Assembly (NCBI GenBank): GCA_913020685.1
Contig: CAJWAY010000005.1
Span: 1 to 25,953, forward strand
Direction of reading: 5' to 3'
Origin: an uncultured Flavobacteriaceae bacterium
GTDB lineage: Bacteria > Bacteroidota > Bacteroidia > Flavobacteriales > Flavobacteriaceae
DNA length: 25,953 bases
Part shown: positions 24,427-25,953 of the stretch, piece by piece
How the letters are laid out: every line of letters starts with the position of its first letter
Numbering within the stretch: the stretch's first letter is position 1
Notes under the pieces: generated by a model
The model's database searches: none
Seen by the model: only the letters and a program-made list of their open reading frames with translations
Told to the model about the DNA's origin: nothing
Program-made: the position numbers and the translations under genes

Positions 24427-25028
24427 AACTTTTCAATACTTTGATTGATTTCGTGAATATAATTTAAAAGGGGTTCAATACCCAACCTTTTTTCAGAGGA
24501 GGTGATAAAATATTTGGGAAGGGGTTTCCAATCTTTCATAAGTGCATCGAGATATTTTGTCACTTTAATTTCTATATCTTTTTCTTTGATTTTATCGGCT
24601 TTGGTAAAAATGATAGAAAATGGAATAAGATTTTCTCCCAACCATCGTAAAAAATCCAAATCAATTAGTTGGGGTTTATGGCGAATATCAATTAGCAAAA
24701 AAGCCGATACCAATTCCTTTCTTTTAATGAAATAATCAACAATAAACTTTTGGAATGTTTTTTTTTTCGTTTTGGAGGCCCTAGCGTATCCATAACCTGG
24801 CAGGTCAACCAAATACCACTTTTTGTTGATTAGAAAATGATTGATCAATTGTGTTTTACCAGGTTTTGAGGAAGTTTTAGCAAGTTTTTTTTGGTTACAC
24901 AACATATTGATCAATGAAGATTTTCCAACATTTGACCTGCCGATAAAAGCATACTCTGGTATTTTGGACTTTGGGCACTGATCTACTTTGGTGTTGCTCA
25001 CCACAAACTTAGCATGGGCAACTTTCAT
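24423..25028 (-). CDS. engB: Ribosome biogenesis GTP-binding protein YihA/YsxC
   Basis: EngB is a small GTPase needed for assembly of the 50S subunit. The 201-aa protein has G1 GRSNVGKSS at residues 30-38, the switch I threonine in SKPGKTQLIN, G3 DLPGYGYA, and G4 TKADK. All match the TrmE-Era-EngA-EngB group. Length is normal. It follows the hydrolase gene by 9 bp on the same strand, so the two probably share a transcript that runs divergent from mraZ. The stop lies inside the 3' end of gldC (4-bp overlap). Confidence 0.96.
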   Translation of the reverse strand: MKVAHAKFVVSNTKVDQCPKSKIPEYAFIGRSNVGKSSLINMLCNQKKLAKTSSKPGKTQLINHFLINKKWYLVDLPGYGYARASKTKKKTFQKFIVDYFIKRKELVSAFLLIDIRHKPQLIDLDFLRWLGENLIPFSIIFTKADKIKEKDIEIKVTKYLDALMKDWKPLPKYFITSSEKRLGIEPLLNYIHEINQSIEKF

Positions 25029-25037
25029 AGGAGAAGT

Positions 25038-25805
25038 TTAAAGATTGTACCGCTCCATCCAGGAGTACATAATTTCGTTGAAGCGATCTGGATGTTCCAT
25101 CATCGGTGCGTGACCGCATTTGTCAATCCAATAGAGATCTGAATTGGGAAGTAGCGAGTTAAACTCTTCCGCTACATTGGGTGGTGTAACACCATCTTGG
25201 GCACCCCAAATAATTGCAGTTCTGGTTTTCATTTTGGGTAAATCCTTGGCCATATTGTGTCTAATAGCACTCTTTGCAATGGCCAAAGTTCTGATTAGCT
25301 TGTTACGATCGTTAACTGATTCAAATACTTCATCAACAATTTTTTTGGTAGCAACTTTGGGATCGTAGAAGACCTCTTCACTTTTAGCTTTAATGTAATC
25401 ATAATCCCCTCGTTTAGGATAACCGTCTCCCATTGCATTCTCATATAATCCCGAACTTCCAGTTATAATAAGTCCTTTAACAATATCGGGATGACATTTG
25501 GCGTATAATAATGCGACATGACCTCCTAAAGAATTACCTAAAAGAATTACATCTTTTAGTTTTTTAAAGTTCAAAAAGTCATCCAAAAAATCAGCTAAAG
25601 ACTTGACTGAAGAGTTTATCAATGGCAGTTCATAGACTGGTAATTCAGGAACCAAAATTTTGTATCCTTTATTAGGAAAAAAATTTATGACACCTTCAAA
25701 ATTGCTTAGCCCCCCCATTAAACCGTGCAATATAACTACTGGGCTACCTTCACCCAATTCAATATAGCGGTATTCAGCCTCAGTAATAATCTGTTTCTCA
25801 AGCAT
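25038..25805 (-). CDS. Alpha/beta-fold hydrolase
   Basis: A 255-aa serine hydrolase. The nucleophile elbow is GNSLGGH with Ser92, the acid is likely Asp204 in WGAQDGVTPP, the base His232 in CGHAPMMEHP, and HGLMGG at residues 27-32 forms the oxyanion loop. This pattern is that of MhpC-like and esterase-like members; no signal peptide is seen, so it acts in the cytoplasm. The substrate cannot be told. It is the first gene of the hydrolase-engB pair and lies back to back with the MraZ boxes, a position I remember as common in Bacteroidota. Confidence 0.9.
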   Translation of the reverse strand: MLEKQIITEAEYRYIELGEGSPVVILHGLMGGLSNFEGVINFFPNKGYKILVPELPVYELPLINSSVKSLADFLDDFLNFKKLKDVILLGNSLGGHVALLYAKCHPDIVKGLIITGSSGLYENAMGDGYPKRGDYDYIKAKSEEVFYDPKVATKKIVDEVFESVNDRNKLIRTLAIAKSAIRHNMAKDLPKMKTRTAIIWGAQDGVTPPNVAEEFNSLLPNSDLYWIDKCGHAPMMEHPDRFNEIMYSWMERYNL

Positions 25806-25821
25806 CTTTTGTAAATAATTT

Positions 25822-25829
25822 CAAAGATA
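25822..25829 (-). promoter_or_regulatory. Candidate -7 element for the hydrolase-engB pair
   Basis: The minus strand reads TATCTTTG, an exact TAnnTTTG match, ending 16 bp before the ATG at 25805. A TTC sits 21 bp upstream, one base from TTG. The inferred leader is about 13 nt. Confidence 0.45.
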
Positions 25830-25914
25830 TACAATTCACTTGTATGATTTGAATTTAATTTTTTTTTCATCTGGTTTTGTTGGGTGCTGTAAAATGGAAA
25901 AATTTATTAACAAT

Positions 25915-25940
25915 GTGGTAGAAAGTGGTAAAAAGTGGTA
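25915..25940 (+). promoter_or_regulatory. MraZ boxes: three GTGGTA direct repeats upstream of mraZ
   Basis: GTGGTA occurs at 25915-25920, 25925-25930 and 25935-25940, exactly 10 bp apart, with GAAA and AAAA spacers. MraZ, first gene of the dcw division/cell-wall cluster, binds short direct repeats in its own promoter in other phyla, spaced about one helical turn. The repeat spacing, promoter-proximal position, and engB-hydrolase on the other side make this the likely operator. The gene itself starts beyond the window, so the link is inferred. Confidence 0.75.
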
Positions 25941-25953
25941 AAATTACTTTATA

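Noticed and set aside
1..25953. Search for CRISPR, tRNA, rRNA, insertion sequences, prophage or toxin-antitoxin pairs
   Set aside because: No repeat-spacer pattern, cloverleaf, terminal inverted repeats, transposase or paired small genes were seen.

Overview
The window looks like a piece of core chromosome from a bacterium of the phylum Bacteroidota, most likely class Flavobacteriia. Four things point there: the neighbouring gliding-motility genes gldB and gldC, a DnaG primase with a flavobacterial-type degenerate zinc-finger region, AT-rich DNA with promoters of the form TTG-N19-22-TAnnTTTG, and the order NAD synthetase, gldB, gldC, engB, alpha/beta hydrolase, MraZ boxes. I see no transposase, phage gene, CRISPR array, tRNA or rRNA. 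All genes but the first are complete, and no frameshift is evident.

Layout. Positions 1-4003 (minus strand) hold a truncated ketoacyl-ACP synthase III gene and gcvP (glycine decarboxylase). From 4128 to 5280 (plus) come a UbiA-like membrane protein and a small rhodanese. From 9082 down to 5415 (minus) runs a tight purK-purE-M3 peptidase operon. Divergent from it, 9169-13004 (plus) is a compact adk-obg-TPR protein-Mpl-type Mur ligase operon whose last three genes overlap. After a 336-bp gap, 13341-22206 (plus) holds a DUF7033/deacetylase-like gene, a YjjG-like HAD phosphatase, a MazG-type pyrophosphohydrolase, aroA, queA, rlmN, a long-chain polyprenyl diphosphate synthase and dnaG. nadE (minus) converges on dnaG. 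gldB-gldC (plus) is divergent from nadE and converges on the engB-hydrolase pair (minus). The last 40 bases carry three 10-bp-spaced GTGGTA repeats, the likely MraZ operator that opens the division/cell-wall (dcw) cluster just outside the window.

Themes. Most genes serve central metabolism (glycine cleavage, purines, adenylate balance, NAD, shikimate, menaquinone side chain), translation and RNA modification (queA, rlmN, obg, engB), replication (dnaG) and envelope or motility (Mpl ligase, gldBC, MraZ control). Several starts are GTG or TTG, and inferred promoters sit only a few to about 17 bases upstream of start codons, with no obvious Shine-Dalgarno.

The main oddities are proteins that keep a family fold but lack expected catalytic or metal-binding residues: DnaG without zinc ligands, a deacetylase-like protein without its metal site, and a UbiA-like protein without the first Asp motif. 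I found no convincing undescribed multi-gene system; this is mostly ordinary core genome with some degenerate family members worth testing.
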